Shown: one piece after another, positions 1 through 8,347 of the stretch | Numbering within the stretch: position 1 is the stretch's first letter | Layout of the letters: every line of letters begins with the position of its first letter | From: an uncultured Actinomycetes bacterium | Lineage (GTDB): Bacteria > Actinomycetota > Actinomycetes > Mycobacteriales > Nakamurellaceae | DNA length: 64,000 nt | NCBI GenBank assembly: GCA_937926105.1 | Contig: CALANS010000028.1 | Span: 1 to 64,000, forward strand | Reading direction: 5' to 3' | Position numbers and translations under genes: made by a program | Notes under the pieces: generated by a model | What the model saw: the letters and a program-made list of their open reading frames with translations, nothing else | Database searches by the model: none | What the model was told of the DNA's origin: nothing

Positions 1-53
1 GCACCCGCAAGGGACCGAAGAAGACCATCGCCGGCAAGAAGAAGGCCAGGTAA
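1..53 (+). CDS. rpsM: 30S ribosomal protein S13, 3' end only
   Basis: The window opens inside a gene. Reading in frame from base 3 gives a Lys/Arg-rich tail (TRKGPKKTIAGKKKAR) that ends at TAA 51-53. This is the typical C-terminus of actinobacterial S13, and the next gene is rpsK, its usual neighbour. The start and nearly all of the protein lie upstream of the window. Only 6 bases separate its stop from the rpsK start, so the two are co-transcribed. Confidence 0.85.
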   Translation, partial: TRKGPKKTIAGKKKAR

Positions 54-59
54 CCGAGA

Positions 60-470
60 ATGCCACCCAAGTCCCGCCAGGCCGCCGGCGCCGTCAAGAA
101 GGTCCGGCGCAAGGAACGCAAGAACGTCGCACACGGCCAGGCACACATCAAGAGCACCTTCAACAACACGATCGTGTCGATCACCGACCCCACCGGTGCG
201 GTGATCAGCTGGGCCTCCGCCGGCCACGTCGGCTTCAAGGGCTCGCGCAAGTCGACCCCGTTCGCCGCCCAGATGGCCGCCGAAAACGCCGCCCGGCAGG
301 CGATGGAGCACGGCATGCGCAAGGTCGACGTGTTCGTCAAGGGTCCCGGCTCCGGCCGGGAGACCGCCATCCGCTCGCTGCAGGCCGCCGGCCTGGAGGT
401 GGGCACCATCTCGGACGTCACCCCGCAGGCCCACAACGGCACCCGCCCGCCCAAGCGGCGTCGGGTCTGA
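60..470 (+). CDS. rpsK: 30S ribosomal protein S11
   Basis: Universal small-subunit protein uS11 of the platform of the 30S subunit, which contacts 16S rRNA near the mRNA exit path. The 136-residue length is normal. The basic N-terminus is followed by the conserved stretches [15 protein letters not shown] and [20 protein letters not shown], and the protein ends in the Arg-rich PPKRRRV tail. It lies 6 bases after rpsM and 28 bases before rpsD in the alpha-operon arrangement. Nothing is unusual. Confidence 0.97.
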   Translation: MPPKSRQAAGAVKKVRRKERKNVAHGQAHIKSTFNNTIVSITDPTGAVISWASAGHVGFKGSRKSTPFAAQMAAENAARQAMEHGMRKVDVFVKGPGSGRETAIRSLQAAGLEVGTISDVTPQAHNGTRPPKRRRV

Positions 471-498
471 TCACGAGCCAGAGGAGAGAAGCCACACC

Positions 499-1104
499 AT
501 GGCCCGTTACACCGGACCCGTCACCAAGAAGTCCCGTCGACTGCGCACCGACCTGGTCGGCGGCGACATGTCCTTCGATCGCCGGCCGTTCCCACCGGGG
601 CAGCACGGCCGCGGCCGGATCAAGGAGAAGGAGTACCTGACCCAGCTTCAGGAGAAGCAGAAGGCCCGCTTCACCTACGGCGTGATGGAAAAGCAGTTCT
701 CCCGGTACTACAAGGAGGCCGCCGGCCGTCCCGGTAAGACCGGCGACACGCTGCTGCAGATTCTGGAATCGCGGCTGGACAACGTGGTCTACCGGGCGGG
801 CCTGGCCCGCACCCGGCGCGCCGCCCGCCAGCTCGTCACGCACGGCCACTTCGAGGTCAACGGCCACCGGGTGGACGTGCCCAGCTACCGGGTCGAGCAG
901 TACGACATCGTCACCGTTCGCAAGCAGTCGGTGGAGCTCTACCCGTTCGAACTGGCGCGCCAGACGTTCGGTGAGCGACCAGTCCCGGCCTGGTTGCAGG
1001 TGGTGCCCGGCACGCTGCAGATCCTGATCCACCAGCTGCCGGTGCGGGCCCAGATCGACTCGCAACTGACCGAGCAGCTGATCGTCGAGTACTACTCGAA
1101 GTAG
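499..1104 (+). CDS. rpsD: 30S ribosomal protein S4
   Basis: Ribosomal protein uS4, a primary 16S rRNA binder and assembly nucleator. The 201 residues are standard for the family. An S4 RNA-binding domain is visible around residues 90-155 (ESRLDNVVYRAGLARTRRAA, then HGHFEVNGHRVDVPSY). There is no zinc-type Cys cluster near the N-terminus, so this is the Cys-less form. GAGGAGAG just upstream of the ATG is a good ribosome-binding site. The gene sits between rpsK and rpoA as expected. S4 is the operon repressor in many bacteria; a strong hairpin lies just downstream. Confidence 0.97.
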   Translation: MARYTGPVTKKSRRLRTDLVGGDMSFDRRPFPPGQHGRGRIKEKEYLTQLQEKQKARFTYGVMEKQFSRYYKEAAGRPGKTGDTLLQILESRLDNVVYRAGLARTRRAARQLVTHGHFEVNGHRVDVPSYRVEQYDIVTVRKQSVELYPFELARQTFGERPVPAWLQVVPGTLQILIHQLPVRAQIDSQLTEQLIVEYYSK

Positions 1105-1152
1105 TCCCTGCGCCCGCTGGTCCGCGCCCACCGCGCGGCCCGGCGGGTGTTG

Positions 1153-1191
1153 CCGTGCCAGGGCCGGTGCCGTGAGCACCGGCCGGCACGG
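1153..1191 (+). terminator. Long hairpin between rpsD and rpoA
   Basis: Inner arms GGCCGGTGC (1162-1170) and GCACCGGCC (1176-1184) are perfect around a 5-base loop. The outer arms CCGTGCC (1153-1159) and GGCACGG (1185-1191) extend the stem to 16 pairs with a 2-base bulge. It has no U-tract. It could be a partial terminator, an mRNA-stability element or a regulatory site between the ribosomal genes and rpoA. Confidence 0.6.
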
Positions 1192-1305
1192 GTCGGGGTT
1201 TCGATCCGTTCGGGACCCCACAGACCGGTGGGCATCCGCCCGCCGGCCGCCGCCACCGCGTGACGTCATATGGCGGACGTCATCTGCGAACACGGAGGAA
1301 TCAAC

Positions 1306-2337
1306 GTGCTGATCTCACAGCGCCCCGTCCTGTCCGAGGAAGTCATCTACCCGGGCATCCGGTCCCGGTTCGTCATCGAGCCGCTGGAGCCCGGATTCGG
1401 CTACACGCTGGGCAATTCGCTGCGCCGTACCCTGCTCTCGTCCATTCCCGGAGCGTCCGTCACCAGCATCCGGATCGACGGCGTGCTGCACGAGTTCTCC
1501 ACCGTCCCCGGCGTGAAGGAGGACGTCACCGAGCTGATCTTGAACCTCAAGGAGCTGGTGGTCTCCTCCGACGAGGACGAGCCGGTGACGATGTACCTGC
1601 GCAAGCAGGGCCCGGGCGAGGTGACCGCCGCGGACATCGCGCCGCCGACCGGTGTCACCGTGCACAACCCAGAGCTGAAGCTGGCCACCCTGACCAAGAA
1701 GGGCAAGCTGGAGATCGAGCTGGTGGTCGAGCGTGGCCGCGGCTACGTGCCGGCCGCGCCGAACAAGGTGCTGGGGGCCGAGATCGGCCGGATCCCGGTC
1801 GACTCCATCTACTCCCCGGTGCTCAAGGTCACCTACAAGGTGGAGGCCACCCGCGTCGAGCAGCGCACCGACTTCGACCGGCTGGTGCTGGATGTCACCA
1901 CCAAGCCGTCGATCACTCCCCGGGACGCGCTGGCCAGCGCCGGCACCACCCTGGTCGAGCTGTTCGGCCTGGCCCGCGAGCTGAACACCGAGGCCGAGGG
2001 CATCGAGATCGGGCCGAGCCCGGCGGAGGCCGACCACATCGCGGCGTTCGCCATGCCGATCGAGGACATGGACCTCACGGTGCGCAGCTACAACTGCCTC
2101 AAGCGCGAGGGCATCCACACCGTCGGCGAGCTGGTGGCCCGCACCGAGGCGGACCTGCTGGACATTCGCAACTTCGGCCAGAAGTCCATCGACGAGGTCA
2201 AGGAGAAGCTGGCCAGCCTCGGCCTGGGGCTGAAGGACTCGCCGGCCGGGTTCGACCCGTCCGCGGCCGCGCTGTCCTACGGCGAGGGCGACTGGACCGA
2301 CGACGGTGACGACTACGCCGAGACCGAGCAGATCTGA
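1306..2337 (+). CDS. rpoA: DNA-directed RNA polymerase subunit alpha
   Basis: Alpha subunit: the N-terminal domain dimerises and scaffolds beta and beta', and the C-terminal domain contacts UP elements and activators. I start it at GTG 1306 because the product then begins [12 protein letters not shown] as in other actinobacteria and GGAGGA sits 6 bases upstream; an in-frame ATG at 1270 would add 12 residues. It has 343 residues. The N-terminal domain covers about 1-230 ([18 protein letters not shown]). The C-terminal domain ends [15 protein letters not shown], and an acidic tail follows. It lies between rpsD and rplQ. Confidence 0.96.
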   Translation: MLISQRPVLSEEVIYPGIRSRFVIEPLEPGFGYTLGNSLRRTLLSSIPGASVTSIRIDGVLHEFSTVPGVKEDVTELILNLKELVVSSDEDEPVTMYLRKQGPGEVTAADIAPPTGVTVHNPELKLATLTKKGKLEIELVVERGRGYVPAAPNKVLGAEIGRIPVDSIYSPVLKVTYKVEATRVEQRTDFDRLVLDVTTKPSITPRDALASAGTTLVELFGLARELNTEAEGIEIGPSPAEADHIAAFAMPIEDMDLTVRSYNCLKREGIHTVGELVARTEADLLDIRNFGQKSIDEVKEKLASLGLGLKDSPAGFDPSAAALSYGEGDWTDDGDDYAETEQI

Positions 2338-2363
2338 CGGCGCCCGCCGGAGGAACGCACCGA

Positions 2364-2442
2364 ATACCAAGAAGACCGAAAGCAGGCAGATCACACTCCG
2401 GCTGCTCGCCAGGCACCATGCCTGCTTTGGTCGGATTGGTAT
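2364..2442 (+). promoter_or_regulatory. Structured leader element upstream of rplQ
   Basis: The gap between rpoA and rplQ can fold into one long interrupted stem. ATACCAA (2364-2370) pairs with TTGGTAT (2436-2442). After a 4x4 internal loop, ACC (2375-2377) pairs with GGT (2429-2431). After a bulged G, AAAGCAGGCA (2379-2388) pairs with TGCCTGCTTT (2419-2428), closing a 30-base loop. That is 20 Watson-Crick pairs. The rplQ start follows 33 bases later. A ribosomal-protein leader is the obvious guess, but I know no named family that matches. Confidence 0.5.
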
Positions 2443-2475
2443 CTACCAGCACCGCAAGACCGAGGAGCACAACAC

Positions 2476-3303
2476 ATGCCCACCCCCACCAAGGGTCCCC
2501 GGCTCGGCGGATCGCCCGCGCACGAGCGGCTGATCCTGGCCAACCTGGCCCAGTCGCTGTTCGAGCACGGCAAGATCACCACCACCGAGGCCAAGGCCAA
2601 GCGGCTGCGTCCGGTCGCGGAGAAGCTGATCACCAAGGCCAAGCGGGGCACCCTGCACTCGCGGCGCGAGGTGCTCAAGACGATCCGCGACAAGGACGTC
2701 CTGCACAAGCTGTTTGCCGAGATCGCCCCGTCGTTCGCCACCCGGGAGGGCGGCTACACCCGGATCACCAAGACGCTGCCCCGCAAGGGTGACAACGCGC
2801 CCATGGCGGTCATCGAGCTGATCGGAGAGGAGACCGTCTCGTCGGCGGCATCCCGGGTGGCGCGCACCGCCGCGTCGCGGCGCCGGTCCCAGGCGGAATC
2901 AGACAAGGGTGCCGCGGCGGTGTCGACCGACGAGGCGGCCGAGCAGGTTGCCGAGACCCCCGCCGAGGAGGTCGTGTCCGAGTCCGTCGAGGTCGAGGAG
3001 TCCGTCGAGATCGAGGAGTCTGCCTCCACCGACGAGGCACCCTACGGCGAGGGCTCGCACGCCCCGACCGAGGACGGGTCGCAGCCGGACGGCTACCCGA
3101 TCAAGGGCAACGCCGACTCGATGCTGTACCACACCCCGGACAGCCCGCACTACGCGCGCACCATTGCCGAGGTGTGGTTCGCCACCGCGGAGGCCGCGGA
3201 GGCCGCCGGGTTCTCGCTGCCGGCCTCGCAGCAGGCGGCCGCCGAGGACGCCGGTGACGGTGCTGGTGACGATGCTGCGGCGGACGACTCCGAGGACAAG
3301 TAG
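2476..3303 (+). CDS. rplQ: 50S ribosomal protein L17 with long C-terminal extension
   Basis: Ribosomal protein bL17. Residues 1 to about 120 are the normal domain ([40 protein letters not shown]). The protein is 275 residues, far longer than the 120-200 usual for the family. Residues about 130-200 are an acidic Glu/Ala/Val linker. Residues about 205-246 form a compact conserved-looking segment ([20 protein letters not shown] ... [21 protein letters not shown]). I recognise this as a small motif appended to various actinobacterial proteins, called a sunset domain in some annotations. It is followed by an Ala/Asp tail. GAGGAG lies just upstream of the ATG. Confidence 0.95.
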   Translation: MPTPTKGPRLGGSPAHERLILANLAQSLFEHGKITTTEAKAKRLRPVAEKLITKAKRGTLHSRREVLKTIRDKDVLHKLFAEIAPSFATREGGYTRITKTLPRKGDNAPMAVIELIGEETVSSAASRVARTAASRRRSQAESDKGAAAVSTDEAAEQVAETPAEEVVSESVEVEESVEIEESASTDEAPYGEGSHAPTEDGSQPDGYPIKGNADSMLYHTPDSPHYARTIAEVWFATAEAAEAAGFSLPASQQAAAEDAGDGAGDDAAADDSEDK

Positions 3304-3332
3304 CACCGGCCCGGGGGAGAGCTCACCGGTTT

Positions 3333-3390
3333 GCGTGCCGATTGTTCAGATGCGGGCCCTATTGCGCACGCATCGCAGCAATCGGCACGC
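3333..3390 (+). repeat. 58-nt hairpin repeat, copy 1
   Basis: Perfect 12-base outer arms GCGTGCCGATTG (3333-3344) and CAATCGGCACGC (3379-3390). Inside them are 4-base internal loops, inner arms GATGCG (3349-3354) and CGCATC (3369-3374), and a 14-base loop ending ATTGCGCA. It lies between rplQ and truA. A second copy at 26247-26304 has the same 58-nt architecture in the same orientation. Confidence 0.8.
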
Positions 3391-3465
3391 GGAACGGGGT
3401 CCCGGTGGCCCGTCGGCGCGGGCGGCGCTGCGGCTACCGGTGCGGGCGGCGGGACGGCGGTGACG

Positions 3466-4365
3466 ATGCGGCTGCGGCTGGACATCGCCTACGACGGCAC
3501 CGACTTCCACGGCTGGGCGATCCAGCCCGGCCGGCGCACCGTCGCCGGTGAGCTGGCTGGCGCGCTGGCCACGCTGTTTCGCGCTCCGGTGCCGATGGTG
3601 GTGGCCGGGCGCACCGACGCCGGAGTGCACGCCACCGGGCAGGTGGCCCATGTCGACGTGGATCCAGAGGCGCTGGCCGCACTGGCGCCACGGCACCTGA
3701 CCCGGCGCGACACCGGCGCAGGCACGGTCGGGGCCGACGTCGCTGCCGGCGCTGGTGACGCCGCGCGGGTCGCGGCCGGCCTGGTGGGCATGCGCCGCCG
3801 GCTCGCGGGGCTGCTCCCCGCCGACGTGCGGATCCCGGAGGTATCGCCTGCCCCGGACGGCTTCGACGCGCGATTCTCCGCGTTGCGCCGGCATTACCGC
3901 TATCGCGTGGTCGGCTCCGAGTGGGGTGCACCGCCGTTGCGGCGGTTCGACACGCTGGCCTGGCGGCGACCGCTGGACACCGCCGCCATGCAGCGCGCCG
4001 CCGATCTGCTGACCGGGCTGCGCGACTTCGCCGCATACTGCAAGCCGCGGGACGGCGCTACCACGATCCGGGACCTGCAGCGGCTGACCATCGCCGACGA
4101 CGGGCCGCTGGTGATGATCGACGTCACCGCCGATGCGTTCTGCCACTCCATGGTGCGCAGCCTGGTGGGCGCGATGCTCGCGGTCGGCGACGGGCGCTTC
4201 GACGTCGGCCGGCCGGCCGCGCTGCTGGCCGCGGGCCGGCGCACCCCCGAGATCGCCGTCGCGCCCGCGCACGGGCTCACCCTGGTCCGGGTGGACTACC
4301 CGGCAGGTGCCGAGTTGGCCGCCCGTGCGAGGCAGACCAGGGCCGTGCGGGAACGACCTGGCTGA
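3466..4365 (+). CDS. truA: tRNA pseudouridine(38-40) synthase TruA
   Basis: Converts uridines 38-40 of the tRNA anticodon stem to pseudouridine. I start it at ATG 3466 (MRLRLDIAYDGTDFHGWAIQ), the family's normal N-terminus; GTG 3460 is equally possible, and the frame stays open to 3331 but that stretch holds the 58-nt repeat. It has 299 residues. The catalytic Asp is in VVAGRTDAGVHATGQVAH, and a second conserved block is FCHSMVRSLVGAML. Residues about 65-100 are a poorly conserved Ala/Gly-rich insertion. It lies between rplQ and rplM as in many actinobacteria. Confidence 0.94.
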   Translation: MRLRLDIAYDGTDFHGWAIQPGRRTVAGELAGALATLFRAPVPMVVAGRTDAGVHATGQVAHVDVDPEALAALAPRHLTRRDTGAGTVGADVAAGAGDAARVAAGLVGMRRRLAGLLPADVRIPEVSPAPDGFDARFSALRRHYRYRVVGSEWGAPPLRRFDTLAWRRPLDTAAMQRAADLLTGLRDFAAYCKPRDGATTIRDLQRLTIADDGPLVMIDVTADAFCHSMVRSLVGAMLAVGDGRFDVGRPAALLAAGRRTPEIAVAPAHGLTLVRVDYPAGAELAARARQTRAVRERPG

Positions 4366-4404
4366 CCGCGCGCGGCCCGTGGCAGCCGTCACCGCACGCT
4401 CGCT

Positions 4405-4434
4405 TTGACCAGGTGCCGCGCGGATTGGTAGTCT
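4405..4434 (+). promoter_or_regulatory. Promoter for the rplM-rpsI-glmM operon
   Basis: TTGACC (4405-4410) and TAGTCT (4429-4434) are separated by 18 bases, a good housekeeping-type promoter in the 243-base gap after truA. Transcription would begin near 4441, giving a leader of about 168 bases before rplM. The leader contains a hairpin with arms GTG-GGGGT and ACCCC-CAC at 4556-4575, which may be part of a ribosomal-protein leader. Confidence 0.55.
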
Positions 4435-4608
4435 TGACGGTCGGTGCGCCGCTTCGTGGCGGCCGGTCGGTTCCGCGTGGCCTGGATGGGTCAGCTCGGC
4501 CCGGTCGGAAAGGCCGGTCCGCCTGGTCGGGCTCGGCGGATCAGCACCCGCACCCGTGGGGGTCGAACCCCGCACCGAACCTGGATGAAGAAACGAAGAG
4601 GCATCAGC

Positions 4609-5052
4609 GTGCGCACCTTCAGCCCCAAGGCGACCGACGTCACCCGCGCGTGGCACGTCATCGACGCCACCGACGTGGTCCTCGGTCGGCTCGCCAGTCA
4701 GGCGGCCCAGTTGCTGCGCGGCAAGCACAAGGCGATCTACGCCCCGCACGTGGACACCGGCGATTTCGTGATCATCGTCAACGCCGGCAAGGTGTCCGTG
4801 TCCGGTAGCAAGCGCGACAGCAAGCTGTTGTACCGGCACTCGGGGTATCCGGGCGGGTTGCGCTCCCAGACCGTGGGCGAGCTGCTGGACACCCGCCCCG
4901 AGAAGCTGGTCGAGAAGGCCATCGTGGGCATGTTGCCGCACAACAGCGTGGGCCGCGCGATGGCCCGCAAGCTGAAGGTGTATGCCGGCCCGGAGCACCC
5001 GCACGCCGCGCAGAAGCCGCAACCCTTCGAGATCCTTCAGGTCGCCCAGTGA
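4609..5052 (+). CDS. rplM: 50S ribosomal protein L13
   Basis: Ribosomal protein uL13, an early 23S assembly protein. The GTG start at 4609 gives [20 protein letters not shown] and exactly the family's usual 147 residues; upstream in-frame codons would add a non-homologous tail. Conserved features are [19 protein letters not shown] near the N-terminus and the block [20 protein letters not shown]. Its TGA overlaps the GTG of rpsI by four bases, so the two are translationally coupled. A promoter and a structured leader lie upstream. Confidence 0.96.
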   Translation: MRTFSPKATDVTRAWHVIDATDVVLGRLASQAAQLLRGKHKAIYAPHVDTGDFVIIVNAGKVSVSGSKRDSKLLYRHSGYPGGLRSQTVGELLDTRPEKLVEKAIVGMLPHNSVGRAMARKLKVYAGPEHPHAAQKPQPFEILQVAQ

Positions 5053-5711
5053 GCGAGCCCGCGGACGTCGCGACCGACACCCCCACCGACAGCGAGATGA
5101 GCACCCCTGTGACCGAGACCCCCGAGATCGTCACCGACGAGACGCCGCAGGCCCTGGAGGATGCCGGAGATGCCGAAGGCACCGGGGGCGCCGTGGACGC
5201 CGCGGCGGCCGATGCTGCCGACGCTGCGAGCGCCGAGGCAGTCGACACCGGCGCCGGCGTCGAGGTGGAGGTCGCCATCGACGAGCCCGCGCCCGTCGTA
5301 GTGCCTGCCCGCCGGGTCGCCGGTGAGCGCCCGGTGCTGACCGTCGGCCGGCGCAAGGAGGCCATCGTCCGGGTCCGGCTGGTGCCCGGCAGCGGCGAGT
5401 TCACCCTGAACGGCCGCAGCCTGGACTCCTACTTTCCGAACAAGGTGCACCAGCAGCTGATCAAGGAGCCGCTGACCGCCCTGGACAAGGCACAGGCCTA
5501 CGACGTCATCGCGCGACTGTCTGGCGGCGGTGTCACCGGGCAGGCCGGCGCGCTGCGTCTGGGTATCGCCCGCGCGCTGATCGAGCTCAACCCCGATGAC
5601 CGCCCGGCGCTGAAGAAGGCGGGCCTGCTCACCCGCGACGCCCGGGTCAAGGAACGTAAGAAGTACGGCCTGAAGAAGGCCCGCAAGGCGCCCCAGTACT
5701 CGAAGCGCTGA
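5049..5711 (+). CDS. rpsI: 30S ribosomal protein S9 with acidic N-terminal extension
   Basis: Ribosomal protein uS9, whose basic C-terminal tail reaches the P-site tRNA. The conserved domain starts near residue 95 ([20 protein letters not shown]) and ends with the canonical basic tail [16 protein letters not shown]. The 220 residues exceed the usual 130-170 because of an Ala/Asp/Glu-rich N-terminal extension of about 90 residues, or about 75 if translation starts at the ATG near 5098. The GTG overlaps the rplM stop, and the final base of the stop is shared with the glmM ATG, so rplM-rpsI-glmM is one tight operon. Confidence 0.95.
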   Translation: MSEPADVATDTPTDSEMSTPVTETPEIVTDETPQALEDAGDAEGTGGAVDAAAADAADAASAEAVDTGAGVEVEVAIDEPAPVVVPARRVAGERPVLTVGRRKEAIVRVRLVPGSGEFTLNGRSLDSYFPNKVHQQLIKEPLTALDKAQAYDVIARLSGGGVTGQAGALRLGIARALIELNPDDRPALKKAGLLTRDARVKERKKYGLKKARKAPQYSKR

Positions 5712-7144
5712 TGCCGGCCCGGCTGTTCGGCACGGACGGCGTCCGCGGTCTGGCGAACGCCGACCTCACGCCGGACCTGGCGCTGCGACTGGCTACCTCG
5801 GCGGCCCGTGTGCTGGCCTCCGGCCAGGCCGGCGGGTCTGACCGTGCCAGTCGGTTGTCGACGCCCGAGGGGTCGGTGACGAACATCCCGGGCGATGCGC
5901 TGTCCGGGCAGGCGGTGCGTCAGGGCCGGCCGATCGCCGTGCTCGGACGCGATCCGCGGGCCAGCGGCGAGATGTTGCAGGCGGCGGTCGCCGCCGGGCT
6001 GGCCTCCGCCGGCGTCGATGTGTTGCTGCTGGGCGTGCTGCCCACCCCGGCGGTCGCGTTTCTGACCGCCGATCTGGGCGCCGATCTGGGCGTGGTCATC
6101 TCCGCCTCGCACAACGCCATGCCCGACAACGGCATCAAGATCTTCGGCGCGGGTGGGCGCAAGCTTTCCGATGCCGCCGAGGACGCCATCGAAGCCGGAA
6201 TGGGCGACCGCCGGGACCTGCCCATCGGCGAGGGCGTGGGTCGCATTCGGCCGGTGCCCGAGGGCACCCGTCGCTACACCGACCATCTGCTGCTGGCGAC
6301 GCCGGATCCGCTGGCCGGGCTGCGGGTGGTGGTGGACTGCGCCAATGGCGCCTCCTCCGAGGTGGCGCCCGAGGCCTACCGCCGGGCCGGCGCCGAGGTC
6401 ATCGTCATCGGTGGGGACCCGGATGGGTTGAACATCAACGACGGCGTCGGATCCACCCACATCGACGGTCTGCGGGACGCGGTATGCGAGCACGGTGCCG
6501 ATCTGGGCATCGCGCACGACGGGGACGCCGATCGCTGCCTGGCCGTCACCGCCGACGGCGCCGAGGTGGACGGCGACGCGATCCTGGCGCTGCTCGCGAT
6601 GTCGCTGCGCGAGCGGGACCGGCTGGCCGGCAACACCGTCGTCACCACCGTGATGGCGAATATCGGCTTCCACCGGGCGATGGCGGCGGCGGGCATCGCC
6701 GTGCGCACCACCGCGGTCGGGGACCGCTATGTGCTGGAGGAGATGGTCTCCGGCGGGTTCACCCTGGGGGGCGAGCAGTCGGGGCACATCATCCTGTCGG
6801 AGCTGGCCACCACCGGCGACGGGCTGCTGACCGCGCTGCACCTGATGTCGATCGTCGCCTCGTCCCGGCGGCCGCTGTCCGACCTGGTCGCGGCGGTGCC
6901 CCGATTCCCGCAGGTGCTGATCAACGTGGCGGTGGCCGACAAGGCTTCCGTGGGGTCGGCGGAGCCGGTGGTGCGGGCGGTGAGTGAGGCTCAGGCGGAG
7001 TTGGGCGACGCCGGCCGCGTGCTGCTGCGGCCGTCGGGCACGGAGCCGCTGATCCGGGTGATGGTGGAGGCGGCGACGGCCGAGCAGGCCCGGCGGATCG
7101 CCGAGCGGGTGGCCGGTGTGGTGGCTGCCGCCGTTCCCGCCTGA
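5711..7144 (+). CDS. glmM: Phosphoglucosamine mutase GlmM
   Basis: Interconverts glucosamine-6-phosphate and glucosamine-1-phosphate on the way to UDP-GlcNAc for peptidoglycan. The phosphoserine loop ISASHN places the catalytic Ser at residue 133. The metal-binding loop DGDADR is near residue 270, and the C-terminal phosphate-binding loop reads [15 protein letters not shown]. At 477 residues it is about 30 longer than usual, because an insertion of about 30 residues at 39-70 lies between the N-terminal helix and VLGRDPRAS. It overlaps rpsI by one base. Its partner enzyme GlmS is encoded 22 kb downstream. Confidence 0.96.
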   Translation: MPARLFGTDGVRGLANADLTPDLALRLATSAARVLASGQAGGSDRASRLSTPEGSVTNIPGDALSGQAVRQGRPIAVLGRDPRASGEMLQAAVAAGLASAGVDVLLLGVLPTPAVAFLTADLGADLGVVISASHNAMPDNGIKIFGAGGRKLSDAAEDAIEAGMGDRRDLPIGEGVGRIRPVPEGTRRYTDHLLLATPDPLAGLRVVVDCANGASSEVAPEAYRRAGAEVIVIGGDPDGLNINDGVGSTHIDGLRDAVCEHGADLGIAHDGDADRCLAVTADGAEVDGDAILALLAMSLRERDRLAGNTVVTTVMANIGFHRAMAAAGIAVRTTAVGDRYVLEEMVSGGFTLGGEQSGHIILSELATTGDGLLTALHLMSIVASSRRPLSDLVAAVPRFPQVLINVAVADKASVGSAEPVVRAVSEAQAELGDAGRVLLRPSGTEPLIRVMVEAATAEQARRIAERVAGVVAAAVPA

Positions 7145-7195
7145 CGGGTCCGAGGCGGCGGTCGGAAATCCCGGGCGGTGCGCCCAACGGCGGCG

Positions 7196-8200
7196 CTATT
7201 CGCCGCGACGTCGAGTGGCGGCACCTGTGGTCGACTCGCGAACGATGAGGGTGCAGGGCAGCGCTACGGACTGTGGTGGGCGCCCGGGATCGGCGATGCG
7301 TTGGCCGAGCAGGGTGACCGCCGCCTCCCCGATCTCGGCGTAGGGCGGCCGGATGGTGGTAAGGGCCGGGGTCAGGATCTGGGCTACCAGCGTGTCGTCG
7401 CAACCCACGACGCTGATATCACGTGGCACCCCTCGGCCCAACTCGTGCAGCCCGGCGATCACGCCGCAAGCGACCATGTCGTCGTAGGCGACCACGGCCG
7501 TCGCCCGACTCGCGATGATGCCGGCAACGGATCGCTGTCCGCCGTCGAAGGTGGCAAGCTGCGGTCCAAGGTCGACAAGGGTGACCCCGGCCCGTTCGGC
7601 CCACCGCCGGAGCGCACTGGCTCGCCGCGTCGCCGCCCAGGAGGCGGCCGGGCCGCGGACCATGGCGATGCGACGGTGGCCTGCAGCGAGTAAGTGATCA
7701 CCGGCGTCGACCAGCGCCGAATCGTAGGCGCAGGTCACCACATCGCTCCCAGTGACCGGCCGGTTGATCAACACGCACGGTACGGACCCGAGCGCTTCCC
7801 GTAGGGAGCGCGCCGACGTCCGGGGCGAGGCGAGAATGACGCCGTCGACTTCGTCGCACAGGCCGGCAATGAGTTCGCCCTCGTCGGCGGGCCGCTCGTC
7901 GCTGTCCACTATCAGCACCGAACACCCGGCCGCGGACGATGCGACATGCTGCACCACACGCAGCAATTCGGCAAAGAATGGATTCACCACATCCGGGACG
8001 AGTAGTCCTATCCGGCCCGAACGCCCCGTCGCCAATCCGCGGGCCAGTTTGTTCGGTCGATAGCCCATCTGCGCAGCCGTCGCGAGTACCCGTTCCCGGA
8101 CTGCGTCGCTGATCAACTCAGGACGACTGAATGCCCGGGACACCGTTGCTGCTGAAACTCCGCACGCTACGCCGACGGCGGCCAGCGTCGGCCGGTTCAC
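7196..8200 (-). CDS. LacI-family transcriptional regulator of the amino-sugar island
   Basis: Sugar-responsive DNA-binding repressor. I start it at GTG 8200 (VNRPTLAAVGVACGVSAATV), which has GGGGAG upstream and gives 334 residues, the usual LacI length; an ATG at 8284 would add 28 residues. The N-terminal helix-turn-helix ends in the hinge ATVSRAF...MGYRPNKLARGL. The rest is a periplasmic-binding-protein fold (IGLLVPDVVNPFFAELLRVV). It heads nagA and the ROK kinase gene on the same strand. The likely operator is the palindrome at 10725-10736, in front of the divergent sugar transporter. The effector is probably an amino-sugar phosphate or an oligosaccharide (inference). Confidence 0.9.
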   Translation of the reverse strand: MNRPTLAAVGVACGVSAATVSRAFSRPELISDAVRERVLATAAQMGYRPNKLARGLATGRSGRIGLLVPDVVNPFFAELLRVVQHVASSAAGCSVLIVDSDERPADEGELIAGLCDEVDGVILASPRTSARSLREALGSVPCVLINRPVTGSDVVTCAYDSALVDAGDHLLAAGHRRIAMVRGPAASWAATRRASALRRWAERAGVTLVDLGPQLATFDGGQRSVAGIIASRATAVVAYDDMVACGVIAGLHELGRGVPRDISVVGCDDTLVAQILTPALTTIRPPYAEIGEAAVTLLGQRIADPGRPPQSVALPCTLIVRESTTGAATRRRGE

Positions 8201-8347
8201 CGCGCTCCCCGCGTCGGCGGCGCGGTGCTCGGACAACTCCCTGTCCGGTTGTATTCGTCGCATTCCGTCGTCCTCACGGCCCATCTCCGCCCAATAAGCG
8301 GTCGGCAGCCCGAACTGTATCCGAAGCCTTCGGGACCTCCAATGACA

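Noticed and set aside
7128..7161. Hairpin at the end of glmM (CCGCCG ... CGGCGG with inner CCCG/CGGG)
   Set aside because: Arms are short and asymmetric, and such matches are expected by chance at this GC content.
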